Part shown: one piece after another, positions 24,201 to 37,520 of the stretch | Layout of the letters: every line of letters starts with the position of its first letter | How positions within the stretch are numbered: position 1 is the first letter of the stretch | Source of the DNA: Turnera subulata | Lineage: Eukaryota > Streptophyta > Magnoliopsida > Malpighiales > Passifloraceae | DNA length: 64,000 bases | Reading direction: 5' to 3' | Assembly: GCA_028386065.3 (NCBI GenBank) | Contig: JAKUCV010003099.1 | Span: 651,541 to 715,540 of the forward strand | Translations under genes and position numbers: made by a program | Notes under the pieces: generated by a model | What the model saw: the letters and a program-made list of their open reading frames with translations, nothing else | What the model was told of the DNA's origin: nothing | Databases searched by the model: none

Positions 24201-27073
24201 TCCATACATGAATTTTCCAGAGTTTTCAATGCGCTATTGACAGAATGCAGTAGAAATTATTAGTTAATCTTCTATTGTTTCTAACTTAGCTACTTAATTT
24301 AGTGTCAAAACTGCGGTCCTGGAGGAGAAAACCGTTGCTTGCGAAGTTCTATGCCGCTGTGTTTCTGAGTTGAAGGAAAACTTTTACTTGTGGATTGAAG
24401 AGGTATGTTCTTTTATATTATTTTGGGCTCTCTGAACAAAACACTATGGATTTCAGAGTACTAAATTTCATTACAGGTTGCAGAAACCTTAGTCCCACTT
24501 CTTGATTTTGACCCTCATGAAGAAGTCAGAGTCACAGCTCTTTCAGGTATTTGTAGCATTTTTGCTTATCTGGTCCTTTTAGGTTTTCCGTACAAACCAC
24601 AAATGTAACAAGCCTTTTATGCTGTCACCAGGGATGATGATAGTACTGAAATCATATAAAGCTGCAGTTGACAAAAAGCTTCTCAAGCAGTCTCTTTTGG
24701 AAAAAATTTGTTCCAGCATTGCTTCATCTTTGTTGCAAGCTCTAGATAAGGTACAATTTCATCACTCTGCTGATCAGCTACCTCTTTTATGCTGTCACTA
24801 GGCATTCCTTATTTGGATTTCTAATAAATCATTTTAAACTGACATTTTTGTGCAGGAGCCTTCAAATAAGTTCCTTCCTTTAATTTTGGACTTGCTTGAT
24901 GAAAGCATGAAGGTCTGTAGCTTCTTCTTTCCTTTTCTTCCTCCATTATTAGTGAAGTTGTTCATCTATCTGGTTGTTGATATATTTCATGCTCCTTTCA
25001 ATAAGTTAAGAAGTCTCTATAAGTACAACAATTTGCTTTGCATTCTGAGACCAAAATCTATTTTATGCTTCGTTCTATTTCCAAGAAGGAACACCCTCTA
25101 TTCACAAACCACGTTTTCCTCTCCTTCAGATGTCTGGACCTATTCTTAATGCAGACCAGATTCGGCAATTCTTGAATGTAACAATGAAGGGTCTTAGAGT
25201 GGAGCATGAGCAAGGGGAGAAAGTTTCAAATAAAGTGTGTCGTTTTTCACTTGTTGATTTGATTTCTTACTGCAGGCCACCAGTTAGTTATTCCCAGGCA
25301 ACTTACCAAGTTTTCTCTTCATTCAGTTTTTGCAGAGCTTGATCACTGTTATGAAAACACATAATACTTTCTCCACGGAATTCTTTGATCAGCTTCATTC
25401 ATGTATGTCACAGATGTGGGTAAGTAAGTTTCTTCCTTTACTCTTTTCTCTTGAAAGATGGCACTTAGTAATTCAGATTGCTGTTTTGGTTTCAACTAAC
25501 TTCTTGTTAACTTCATCGTTGAGATTAGTTTATCGAAAACAGATTTGTTACCAATACTCTGAAACTATTTCTCATTCCCAGGATAAAGACAGGAGCGTAC
25601 AAGAGCAAAAAATCGCATTGCAGATCTTCAGTAACACGGCTGAGCAATTCGGAGAAAACGCTTTCAAGTAAGGGTACTCCTTTTTCCAGGATTAAACTTG
25701 TTCACTCTTATATGAATGTGATACAATGCAACTTGGGCAAACAGGTATCTTGAAAGTAGTCTTCCACCGCTATTTAAAGCTTGCACCAATGAGAACCCCC
25801 CAGAAATCCAGCAGGTTTATTTCGTATTCAACCTCATTCTAGAAGTAGCGGTTATTGCACCTCCTCACTAGCAGTGCATATGTCTAATTCAAAGTAATCT
25901 TTCCATTGTAGGTTGTTGCACAGGCAATCGGTTTTAGTGCAGAATTTGGTGGATCTGTATTCCTACGACATGCTAAAGGTACAAGTGCAATCGAAAGCAC
26001 CTTAGTTCATCTTATTGCAGCCGTTTACATGACATGATAGAATTACCTATCTTAATCTTGCAGAGGCCCGTGATGGTCTACGTGCGATCATAATCAGCAC
26101 CGCGGAATCAAGAGAAAATTATACGGCATATGCTGCTGCAGTTTCAGCCTTTGGAAAAATTTATTTCTTCCAGCCTGATCTTATCACTGCTGCTGAGGTA
26201 GAAGTGCAATATTATGTTTAAATTATTGAAATATTGGTCCCAGTAGGAAGAAGCTTCTAGTTGATTGTATCTCAACCAACTTTGCTTTATTAGTCTTGTC
26301 TAACATCAAAGCCAACTAGATGACTTGCTTTTCTTGGCACCTGTTTATTGCCTTCTGCGTCTTTCAATAACTGTTAATTATCTATGTTCTGCTTCAAAAA
26401 GAAATCTTTTAAAAATTCCAGAATTTCATTGTTGTTTTGTAATTACTAAGCAGGATATAGATTTGGATTTGTGGTTAAGCCATCTGCCGATAAAGCGTAA
26501 TGTGGAGGAGGCCAAAGTTGCTCACGATCTGTTTTGTTCCACAGTTTCAAAGTGAGCTGCTGCTTTAGTTTTCAAAATGAAATAAATAGCAGAAGATGTT
26601 CTCTCTTGCTCATTTTTATTGTATTTACCGTTTGATTTTCAAAGCTTCCTGCTCAGTGATTGCTCTTTCCAGTTCCTGTCCGTATTTGCCAAATAATGTC
26701 CAGTGTAAATTATCTCAGGTTGGCGGAGAGATTTGACTATTTTAATGAAAATGAAACTCGTCTTTCCAGAATCGTGGCCATCTTTGCTGAGGTTGAGATC
26801 ACTGCGGAAGCTTGTTAATTATTTTGTTTCTTGGCTCAATGTAATATTGATTTTGGATAATTGATGTTTTTTTTTAACATGGATAATTGATGTTTTTTCT
26901 ATTGTTTGTAGATACTGTCGAGTGAAGTAGAAATAGCAACAGAGGAAAGTGTGGGAAGAGTGATTGAGGTGTTGAAGGAGTTCAAGGAGAGACGACCCAC
27001 TACCTGGGCATCTGTTCTCTCTTCCTTGGAACCTTCTCTACAATGCCATCTCCAAGATCGCTTGTCATCTTAG
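21248..27073 (+). CDS. Importin-5-like (karyopherin beta-3-like) protein, copy B, intact, 995 aa
   Basis: The only fully open copy. Exons: 21248-22249, 22390-22593, 23037-23141, 23260-23340, 23432-23596, 23678-23752, 23837-23958, 24303-24402, 24477-24546, 24632-24750, 24856-24912, 25130-25234, 25327-25419, 25582-25667, 25745-25814, 25912-25978, 26064-26197, 26454-26551, 26719-26791, 26912-27073; total 2988 bases with no stop. Family marks in order: FQQQYHGRVVPALTKPM (exon 2), HYGTVFPYLKVLKMKA (5), CKCLGQDF (7), VLEEKTVACEVLC (8), VAETLVPLLDFD (9), AIGFSAEFGGSVFLRHAK (16), AVSAFGKIYFF (17), LWLSHLPIK (18), SVLSSLEPSL (20). These align in order with importin-5, a HEAT-repeat nuclear import receptor. 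It is about 100 residues shorter than usual importin-5, mainly at the N-terminus, where a Pro-rich run replaces the first repeats, and in the acidic linker. All introns are GT-AG except intron 7 (GC-AG). Expression and Ran binding are untested. Confidence 0.9.
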
Positions 27074-27146
27074 TTACTACTACCTGTTTTCTACCTGCAA
27101 GCTTATCGTTGAGTGACAACTGTACAGTGACCATTCATTCGTAAAT

Positions 27147-27152
27147 AATAAA
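27147..27152 (+). terminator. Polyadenylation signal, copy B
   Basis: AATAAA 74 bp after the stop codon. The surrounding block is conserved downstream of copies A, C (near 35553) and D (near 44542). Confidence 0.6.
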
Positions 27153-28302
27153 AATGTTTGATTTGATTTGATGTCTGCAAGTTAAAGTTTCGCAGATAAA
27201 TATTCGAGAAATGAAAAAAGAGTTCGTACTTTAGGAATACAATGGGATGGAAAAGTGTGTAAACTGCACAGTATCTGGCCAGTAGTGGAAGTGAAGGCCT
27301 CGGGTGACCAAGTGTTCTTTTTTGTTGACTTAGTTGCTTTTATAAGGCTCAATACAGAAAAGCAACTGTAAAAGGTCAATTTTTTGAAAGGCTAACTAAT
27401 ACCGCCGATTTCTCCCTTCGGCTCTTGATGGAGAAACAGAAAATGTATGCGGGTTTATGATGGCTATAGTTCGGGAGAGGCAAACCCGTGAAGGCTTAAT
27501 AAGCCGAGACCAGGTATACATACATACACAAGGCCGGCCCACCAATAGCATAGCAAGAATGTGAGACACGACACCGTCATGGGAAGCAGATTAAAGCTTT
27601 ACAAGAAAGCAAGCCTCTGTCGGTCATCAGTAGGAATCTGAGTTTCTCTAGGTTCAAGAGATGATTCGGTATAAAACAATAGAATTTGGTAATGATTTTC
27701 TCTTCTTTTTTTTTTCGAAAGATTTTGGTCATGATATTACTAGTAGAATGTGATCTTGGTATTTGTCGTTATATATACTAGCCATGCGGGTGTGTCATTT
27801 GTTAAAAATATTTATAACTCGGTTAATATATTATTATTAATGAAATGTGGGCATTAGAGAAAATCAAAATTTGACGATTTTGCTGGCCAAATTGCCAACT
27901 CTAGTCCAAAGAATAACTAGAGATGAAGGGTCAGGATTAGCTTGGGAACCATTGAGCACTCATAGTCGTAGTAGTTATGGGTGTTTGTTATAACAAATTA
28001 AACAAAGAAATGATTTTTTTTTTTTAAAAAAACAGAAACAAAGAAATGATGGTGCAACAGAATGCTTTACTTTTGCCCGCCAGAGATAACTGCAATTCCC
28101 GCCAAAAAAGAAAACAGAAAAAAGCCCACTCTTCACTTGACGGTTAGACTACTCAAACTTGCAGGGACTTGTACCTATTTGCTCTTTTTCTCCCCAAGAA
28201 TCAAGAAGCGCATACGTACCACCATTTTCTTATAAAGAATCTTCACAGCCCAGAAGAGTCCCAGTAATTCATTTACTTTGAAGTTTGGGCACCAACTAAC
28301 TA
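27153..28302. other. Intergenic between copies B and C, with copy C leader
   Basis: No gene seen. The last 250 bp is related to the leaders of the other copies and contains CCCGCCAG (28076) and ATTCCCGCCA (28094), the second matching the E2F-type consensus. Poly-A/T runs occur near 27700 and 28010. Confidence 0.5.
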
Positions 28303-31300
28303 ATGGCCTCACCTTCACCATCATCAAGTACCCGGCAATCAGGAGGAGTTGTGGGTTTCGTCCAAGCCCTGGATCTTTACCTAGAGAAAGGAGATTTTGT
28401 TCACCTGGGTGAATTCTTGTCTCAAGTCACTCCTGATCAAATTCGAGAAGATGATTGGGAATGGTTCATCCACTGCCTCAAGAATTGCGTGGACACGAGC
28501 TGGTCCGAGGAGGGGCTGAGGAGGAGTGCACTTCTGGCACTGAATAATGTGGTTCGCGGTGGAGCTCATGCCAGATTCCCGCCTGCTTCTTGGATCGGCC
28601 ACTTGAAGTCGTCGCTTCTTGTTGAGGATTTGGGAGTGAGAGTAGATGCTGTTAAGGCCTGTTCTGCCTTTCTTCCTTATCTTGAAGACCCTGAAGATCT
28701 TTGGAATGCTGTATTGAGGCTTGGAATTGGATTCTGCGTGGAGGTGGATGAGTTTATGGGGAAGATGCTCTCCCGATTACTGCTCATGACAGAAGAACCC
28801 ATCAGTATCATGGGTGGGAGTAATAAACGTGCGTTAGAACTCTTCACTCGGTTCTCTGCTACACTTGGTGCCACATACCTTCTCCAAACCTTCCCCGAAA
28901 TCTTCCAATCTGGATTCTGTTCTACGGCATGGAATACCCGCCATGCTACCCTTGCTTCCTTGTCCCTTCTTGCAAGAAAAAGCCCACAGGTAAACTGCAT
29001 GTAACCTAGCTAGCTAGTGCAAGGAACCTTTTTCTTAATTTCTCCCACAGCTAATTAATGATATGTACGAATTGCAGGAAATGAAACACAAGTTGGATGT
29101 GGTTGCAGAACAAGTTGTGAGAGCGGTGGATGATGAGCATCATTATGTGCGCGCGCGAGCCGTTTACGCAATCTCGCAGTTCTCACTTCTGTTTTGCCCT
29201 CAATTCCAGCAACAATATCATGCCCAAGTGGTGCCTGCTTTAACAAAAGCCATGAATGATTTCAACAATCCCCTTGTGCTGGTACGTGCTTATCATTATC
29301 TCAAAATTGATTACATCATTATTAAGCATATCTATATGTGAATTGTGTTTGTGGCTTTAATACCCGTTGCAGAATTTGCAAACTTAAGTTTCTGTGTCTT
29401 TTTTTCAATCAAAAAGAAAAAAAAAAGTTTCTGTGTTCTTTTTCTTTAAAAGCAAAAGTAAAAAAAAAAAAAAAATCCTTTGTGGTTTCACATCAACAGA
29501 GAGAGAACTCTTATTCAAAAAAAAAAAAAAAATAATTCCATTAGCTGATAGGTAACGTAGTTGAATACTAATCTGGAGCACGTGGTTGTAGTTCTATGCA
29601 TGTGGCAGGCAGATACATTAGATAGAGCTATTGAAGGTTTCCATCCCAAAGTCAAGTTTTGTATTGCTAGAAGTCTTGTGTTATAGCAATACCGCAATAT
29701 AAACTCAGATAAAAAAGGTATAGATATGTAACTCCCACTTTATTGACTGATTATTTCTGTTGTCTCTGTAGGAAAAAACTGTCACTGCGATGTCTGACTT
29801 CTGCAAGTACTGCCCTTCAGATGTATTAACACAGCACCTGAATATGGTCATCGGTCAATTGCTAGAGTGCTTAGAGGTATAATTATGTTTAATTATGGGA
29901 TATGGTTGAAGTTAAAAACATCCCCCCGCCCAACAAAAAGAATATTTAATTTCTGACTCATGCTACCAGAACCTGATGATCCAGGATGGGGACCCGACAC
30001 TCATGAAACAAGTTTTAATTGCGTTGGCATCAATTGCCGCTTCATCACAGGTACTACTATTTAGTACTACTTTCAACTCAGGTAGGGCTTGCTTTGGTTA
30101 TTTAACTCTCGTTTCTTAGAATATATTTGGTTTTGTGATTGCCACGACGTTGCAGGGCCTGATGCAAGAATATTATGGCACTGCATTCCCCTACCTGAAA
30201 GTTTTGAAGAAGAAGGCCACTGTTGAACAGAACCACACAATCTTGGCTGCAACCATAGACTGCATTGCTATTATTTGGTTGGCCATTGGAAAAGACAAGA
30301 TAGGGAAAGATATCGATTTGGTAATTCTAGCTTTCAGATATCCTGATTATGATGCGTAGCTAGCTTTATATAGTGTTAAACTGATCATTTAGAGATAATT
30401 GTTTGATACTAGGTAGTGGTAATTCTAGCTCCCAGAATCAGATATCCTAATTATGATGTAGGCAGTTTTCTATTTAGTTTTAAACTGATCATTTTGAGAT
30501 TATTGTTTGACACCAGGTGGTGGAGACACTTATCTCCACAGATGGATCAAAACTGGCATGGGATGACCCAATGAGACTGTGTGTGTTAAAAGTATGTCAA
30601 TCTATAAGGTTTTCTTTCGAACATATAATCCTAGTTTGTTTCCTTACACTTCAGTGGCATGAGCAGGCATGGGGAACACTCTGTAAATGCTTCGGCCAAG
30701 ATTTCCGACCTTATCTGATGGTGGCCGGTCCTCGTTTGCTTCAATCTGCTCGACTAGATTTCACATTGTATCAAGATTCTGATCCAAGGCTAGTATATAT
30801 GACAGCCAGAAATGGCTTTTAATCTTTTTCTATCTTCATTATTAAGGCTTAGTTATAGTATATCCAAATTCTTTAGTAGTGTTGTAGGACTCGATGCAGG
30901 TTATGGATAAATGTGTTTTATCCAGTCAATGATGTGAGCGGAAATTTAGTGGTGTTTTTGTTGGCTTTTGTTTCTCAAAGAAAAGAACTTCAGCTCAAGA
31001 ACATCGATGTTGAATCAAGAACATCGATGTTGAATCAATAACATCGATGTTTTTAGGCTACTGGTCTTCAATTTCTCTGGTAGTGCACTTAGAACATCGA
31101 CGTTGAACTAAGAACATCGATGTTTAAATGCTACTGGAACTTCAAATGATTCTGCCGAGCTGCTAAAACATCGATGTTGGAGTTACAACATCGATGTTGT
31201 GACAATTTGCAACTTTAAACAATTCGGCAGAACAAAAATAACATCGATGTTGGGGTTACAACATCGATGTTTTCTGGGAAAAAACTGGAAAATTTCCAGA

Positions 31301-34300
31301 AAACTGAAGAACACTCAAGTTGGTTTTTTGGGTTACTGTTTCATTGGTTTTCTCTCAATTCTTTTAATCACTCGACTTGAACACTAAATGAACAAGCTAA
31401 GGAACAGTTTGTGAAGTGAAAAACACTCAATGTATCTTTATTTTCACTTGATAGCAACTGATTACAAGACTCAATATATAGGCAGAAAATCAGCTTAAAA
31501 TCCAACTTGCTGCAGCAACTTGCATACAACCCATACCTTCAACCCATACTTCTTAGTGCAGCATGGAGACCCATAATCCACTAAACTGATCTTCTTGGTT
31601 ACCAAGAAGATCAGATAACAAAGAAAACATTACAATAACAAAAGGACACACACAACTTGTACACTACACTTAAGTTGATGGGTCAAACCATACAACTTGA
31701 TTATTCTCCACTAACAACTTGATCACTAATGCAGCTTGATCACATAATCTAACAGTTTTAAGGTTCGCTACTCTAGTGGCTATTCATAATGAGAGTCTTC
31801 TGTTTCTTTGCATACATGAATTTTCCATGGCTTCAAATATTTTTCTATCTTCACAGCATGAATTTGGATACAGTCCAGGGATCAGTGTACTATTAAGGCT
31901 TAGTTATTGTAAATTCAAATTCTTTATGCATTGAAATTATCAGTTAATCTTCTAGTTTTTCTCACTTAATAGCTACTTAATTATTAGGGTAAAAACTACG
32001 GTCCTGGAGGAGAAAGCCATGGCTTGCAATGTGTTATGCAGTTTGGTTTATGAGTTAAAGGAAGGCATTTCCGTATGGTGGATTAAAGAGGTGTGTTCTT
32101 ATATTTTGGGCTCTCTGATAAACAAAACCATGGATTTCGGAGTAATGAATTTCAGTACAGGTTGCAGAAACCTTAGTCCCACTTCTTAATTTTGACGTTC
32201 ATGAAGGCATCAGATTCGCAGCTGTTTCTGGTAAGCTCCCTGTAAAGTAATCTGCTCATCTAATGTTTTTGTGCTTTCCGTTCAAACACAACTTTAAGAA
32301 GCCTTTTTGTGCTCTCACTAGGAATGCCTAAAGTACTGAAATCATATAAAGCAGCAGTTGACAGAAATCATCTCGAGCAGTCTCTTTTGAGCAGTATTTG
32401 TTCTAACATTGCATCAGCTATGTTGCAAGCTCTACATAAGGTAATCCTCCAGTCAAACACAATTTCTTCCTCCCATCGCTCAGCTACCTCTCATTCCTTA
32501 TTTGCATTTCTAAACTAATAAGTCATTTTTAACTGACATTTCTTTTTTTTTTTTGTAGGAGACTAACTTCCTTTTCTTAATTTTGGACTTGCTGGAGGAA
32601 TGCACCAAGGTCCGCAGCATCTTCTTTCCTTTTCTTCCTCCTTTGTTAATGAAGTGGAAAGGCCCATATATTTTTATTCTCGTGTTAGCATATTTGTGTG
32701 TAATCTGCTTTTAAAGGAAGCAAAGACATCGTTCTGGTTGAAGTCATATGCAAGATAAATCGCTACATTACGTGATGGTAGAAGCCACATCTGGAATCAG
32801 AATCATCTGATTTCACACTTTTGGATTTTTCTATACATTGGTCTTGCTCCTGTTTCGTAATAAGGAAAGACTCATGTTTATGGGACCTGTGGCTTAATTA
32901 TCTGTGCAATTTTCCACCTACACCTCTCATAGCTATCTGCAAGAAACTCTCTAAGCTGCTGGTTTGTCTCTGGCTAATTCAAATACATTCTGCCTTCTAC
33001 ACTAGAGATAAACTATTGGATCCAACATCTTGAAGAAAGTATTCAGTCACTTGTGCGTTACTACTATGGCTGGCTATATGTGACTGCTTTTGTTCAAGTT
33101 CTCCTCTTAGAAAGTTGACCTTGTGAACCGAGTCATGCTCATCAATATGCATCTGCTCCACCTTTTGCGTAGTTGGTTCATCGGAGGATTCGTTGTCGTT
33201 TATGTTGTCAGTTGATTTGGTTGCAGCAGCTATATTTCATGCTCCTTTGTCTAAGATAAGAAGTCTGCATAAGGAAAGAGATTCGCTTTGTGCCTTAGTG
33301 GCATTCTGAGACCAAAATATCTTTTATGCTGCCTTATAATTCCGAGAAGGAATACCTTTTATTCACAAACTATGATTTTCTCTCTTTCAGATGTCTGGAC
33401 CTATTCTTAATGGAGACTAGATTCAGAGTTTCTTGGATGGAACAATGAAGGGTCTTAATGCCTGCTCATTGCTCGCAGGAAGAAGAGATCACCAAGAGCT
33501 AGCCGATAAACTTTCAAAAAAAGTGTGTACTTCTCCATTTATTGAATTGATTTCTTACTATAAGCCACATGTTAGTTATTCAGAGGCACCTTACCAAATT
33601 TTCTCTTCACACAGTTTGTGCAGAGCTTGATCACAGCCATTAAAGCACATGATTCTTTCTCCACAAAATTATTTGAGCAGCTTCGATCATGTATGTCACA
33701 GATGTGGGTAAGTAAGATTCTTCTTTTACTCTCTCTCCTGTTGATATGTTAATAATTCCCTTGAAAGATGGCATTTAGTAATCAATGACTGATGGTTAGC
33801 AAGCAACATCTCCCAACATAGGCGGCCTGATTGTGATCATCATTGAGATTTACTGCTGAAGCATGGTTTATTGACAACAGAATTATCACTATTACTCTGA
33901 GGCATTTGTTTTTTTGCAGGATAAAGACATGACTGTAAACCAGCGAAAAAACATATTGCGTTTCTTTGGTAACGTGGTTGAGCAATTCAGAGAAGACGCT
34001 TTCAAGTAAGGGCACTCCTCTTTTCTTTTCTGTTTTGGGATTAAACCTGTTACTCTTGCATGAATGGGATGCAATGCAACTTGGGAAAAACAGGTATCTC
34101 GAAAGTAGTCTTCCAGTGCTGTTTGAAGCTTGCACCAATGAGAAACCCCCAGAAATCCTGCAGGTTTATTTCCTTACCAACCTCTTCTAGCTCTAGTGGT
34201 GATTGCACCTCCTAACCTGCAGTGCATATTTCTAATTCAAAGTAATCAATCCACTGTAGGTTGTTGCACAGGCAATCGGTTTTAGTGCAGAATTTGGTGA

Positions 34301-35464
34301 ATCTGTATTCCTACGTCATGTTAAAGGTACAATCAAAAGCATCATAGTATCTTTCTTCCACATTTTACTATGCCTCACTATTTACACTGGAAATTTCCCT
34401 ATCTTGTTCTGGCAGAGGCCATTGCTGGTCTACGTGCAATCATAATCCTCCCCAAGGAATCGCATGTAAATCACTTGGCGCATGATGCTGCAGTTTCAGC
34501 CTTTGGAAAAATATTCTTCTTCCATCTTGATGGTATACATGACACTGAGGTATAAGTGCCATATTTTCCATAAGAGTTTTGGTATGCAGAGCTAATTCAT
34601 TAGCACCAAATATATTTATTGAGATATTGGTCCCAGTAAGTGGAAGCTTGTATCTCAAAGGCCAAAGTCATCCAGATCCCTAGCTTTTCTTGGGGATCCA
34701 TTGATATTTTACTGATTCTCAAGTCTCACTGTCTTTGTACATGGCACCCTTGGCTTTTGTTTATTAGTTTCTGCGTCTTTCTATGCTTCTCAATTACCTC
34801 TGTTCTGCTTCGAAACAAAATCTTTTAAAAAATCCAGAATCTCATCGTTGTTTGCTAATTACTAAGCAGGATATGGATTTGGATTTGTGGTTAAGCCATC
34901 TTCCGATAAAGTGTTATGTAGAGGAGGCCAAAGTTGCTAATGATCAGTTTTGTTCCACAGTTTCAAAGTGAGCTAATGCTTCATTTTACAATATGAAATC
35001 CATACCAGAAGATGTTCTCTCTTGCTCATTTTTTATTGTATTTACCATTGGATTCTCGAAGCTTCCTGCTCAGTGATTGTTCCTTCCAATTCCTTTTTGT
35101 ATGCTGATAATGTGCAGTTGTAAATTATTTCAGGTTGGCTGAGAGATTTGACTACTTTAGGCAAAACGAAGCTCCTCTTTCCAAAATCATGGCAATATTT
35201 GCTGAGGTTGAGTCACTGGCCAAGCTTGTTAATTATTTTCTTTCTTGCCTCAATGTAATATTGATTTTGCAGATGTATAATTGTTTTTTTTTCTATTTTC
35301 TATAGGTACTAGGGAGTGAAGTAGATATAGCAACAGTGGAAAGTGTGAGAAAAGTGATTGAGGTGTTGGAGGAGAGGGTACCATCCGGTACCTGGAATTC
35401 TGTTCTCTCTTCCTTGGAACCTTCTCTGCACAGCCATCTGAAACGTTGCTCGTCATCTAATTAG
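28303..35464 (+). pseudogene. Importin-5-like gene, copy C: single nonsense codon in exon 12
   Basis: Same 20-exon plan as copy B. Exons: 28303-28989, 29078-29281, 29772-29876, 29970-30050, 30156-30320, 30517-30591, 30667-30788, 31988-32090, 32161-32230, 32322-32440, 32559-32609, 33391-33522, 33615-33707, 33920-34005, 34094-34163, 34260-34326, 34416-34549, 34870-34967, 35134-35206, 35306-35464 (898 codons in all). Every splice site and phase is kept, but codon 604 is TAG (33418-33420) where copies A and B read CAG, leaving 603 residues. Exon 1 lacks about 73 residues present in D, in frame. Intron 5 holds a partial duplication of the exon 5/6 border (30412-30460). A solo LTR lies in intron 7. 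It could be a recent pseudogene, a truncated functional protein or a read-through case. Confidence 0.85.
30959..31754 (-). mobile_element. Solo LTR in intron 7 of copy C (same family as the element in copy D)
   Basis: Starts TGTTGGCTTTT and ends CTAACA, the reverse complement of the LTR ends at 37526-38177. It is flanked by a perfect 5 bp duplication GTTTT (30954-30958 and 31755-31759). No internal region or second LTR is present, so it arose by LTR-LTR recombination. It holds eight perfect CATCGATG palindromes at 31001-31275 plus one variant. Confidence 0.9.
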
Positions 35465-36645
35465 TTGTTCCCTTTTTCCTACCTGCAACCATGCATGGTG
35501 TGTTGCATTTCACCCTTCAGTGACAATTGTACAGTGGCCATTCATTGAAAGATAATAAAATGATTGTTTGATTGATGTTTGCAGTTTCTTTTTTGTCTTG
35601 TTTTTGTCAGAAACTCTTCATGTCAACTGATTGGTAATGTCTGGACTTAGCTAGTATTCTCTATATATATGGACTGTGCTTAATTCCATAATTAAAAAAA
35701 ACAAAAAAAAAAACAGATTGGTAGGCAAAAGTAACTAAGTGAAAGAAAAAAAAGTGGTATAGAAGAAGAAAGTGCGGTCGGAGGAAGATGTTAGTTCTAA
35801 AAAAAATGAGTTTCACAAAGACAAATTAAAGTTTTCTCCAGATGAGGAAAATAATCATACCAAAAGATATCAAAAGATAGGATAACCTAAAGTCTTTGGA
35901 GAAGGAAAGGAAATTCAAAGTTAATCCATTTCAACTCATCTTTTTGTTACATTCGAGTACATATTGTGTCAACATAAAGTCTTACTTTGATCACTCCTTG
36001 TCCAATTATGCTTAGTAGACTAACTTTACCAGAACTCTCTAGACCTCACCATGTCTCTGGAATTTTCAATAAAATTTTTCTAAACTATTCTTGGATCAAT
36101 TCCATCATAAAGGGAAGGGGGAGGCTGTGAACCCCACTAGTCTAGCTTATAATAAAGCGCAGGGAGGGAGGACTCAGGAGGCGGTGCTGACAGAATAGAA
36201 AAAAGTGACCAGTTGACGACACGTATAAGAGTGCATGGTTCAAAGGATTGGCCCAAAAGCTTAAAGACCGGCCGATTTCAAACGGTTTAGTAGAATATAA
36301 AAGAACCAAAGGAACTGGTAGTGGTACCTTGCTAGTTGACCAGTTAGCCGGGTTCAACCGATCGGTACGGTTCGGTTAACAAAACAGAATAAAAGGATGG
36401 CGCCATAAAAATGCGATGCGTTAGGCAGGCAGTTCCTCTATTTTCCCCACAAAGCCAACTGCCACTCCCGCCAAGAAAAACTAACTTTTCTCTTGACAGT
36501 TCTAAGGGTATTGCATTTCTCTGCTCTTTACTCTCCCTCCAAAAAGCTCAACCATCATTTTGTTTCCAAGAAAAGGATTAATATTCACAGCAAAGAAGGA
36601 ACACTGCAGCACTCGTCCAATTTGGTTTTGATCACCAACTCTCTC
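35465..36645. other. Intergenic between copies C and D, with copy D leader
   Basis: No gene seen. A conserved 3' flank with AATAAA lies near 35553. CCCGCCAAGAAAAAC at about 36467 matches the leader motif of the other copies. An open frame extends upstream of the chosen copy D start to 36493, but the other copies start at the equivalent of 36646. Confidence 0.5.
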
Positions 36646-37520
36646 ATGGATCCGGGTTTATTCGTCCAAGCCATCAATCTTTATCTAGAGAAAGGAGATT
36701 TTGTTCACCTGGGTGAATTCTTGTCTCAAGCCACCCCTGAGCAAATTCGAGAAGATGAGTGGGAACTATTCATCACCTGCCTCAGGAATTGTGTGGACAT
36801 GAGTTGGTCCGAGGAGGGGCTGAGGAGGAGTGCACTTCTGGCACTGAATAATATGGTTCGCGGTGGAGCTCATGCCAGATTCCCGCCGGCTTCTTGGATC
36901 GGCTACTTGAAGTCGTCGCTTCTTCTTGATCATGAAGAACAGGATTTGACAGTGAAAGAAGCGGCTGTTAGGGCCTGTTCTGCATTTCTTCCTTATCTTG
37001 AAGACCCTGAAGATCTGTGGGATACTGTATTGGAAACGGTGTCGTCCTATGATGCTCAAGAAGAGGGGTGCTTGCTGCAGGTGGTCCTGGAGGGACTGAT
37101 TGGGTTGGCCAGGGGGAGACCTGGAGACTTGAGTGGCGCTTGGATCCATAAGGTGATTGGGTTCTTATTTATGGTGATGGAAAACCCTGAATACCAAGAG
37201 ACAACGAGGCTTCCGGAGGAGTTTGTGTTGAGTCTCGTGCAAGGAAGAGCGATGCTTGGAATTGGATTTTGTGTGGAGGAAGAAGCGCTTGTGGGGAAGA
37301 TGCTCTCTCGATTACTGCTCATGATAAAAGAAACATTGATGGATGTGCGTGAGGAATATCAGGAGTAGTCAGTTGCCAAGCATCTCTGTAGGATACAACA
37401 GTTGACTCGGTTCTCTGCTACACTTGGTGCCGCATACCTTCTGGAAACCTTCCCCCAAATCTTCGAATCTGGATTCCGTTCTACGGCATGGAAACCCCGC
37501 TATTCTACCCTTGCTTCCTT

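Noticed and set aside
31001..31275. Regularly repeated palindromes suggesting a CRISPR-like array
   Set aside because: The sequence is a plant LTR with target duplications; the repeats are 12 bp palindromes with uneven spacers.
35657..35690. TCTCTATATATATGG as a Helitron 5' end pairing with the 3' end at 45864
   Set aside because: It would require the Helitron to contain all of copy D, and the motif alone is too common in AT-rich DNA.
36493..36645. Upstream extension of the copy D reading frame
   Set aside because: The other copies begin at the position equivalent to 36646 and the extension lacks conservation; it matches leader sequence.
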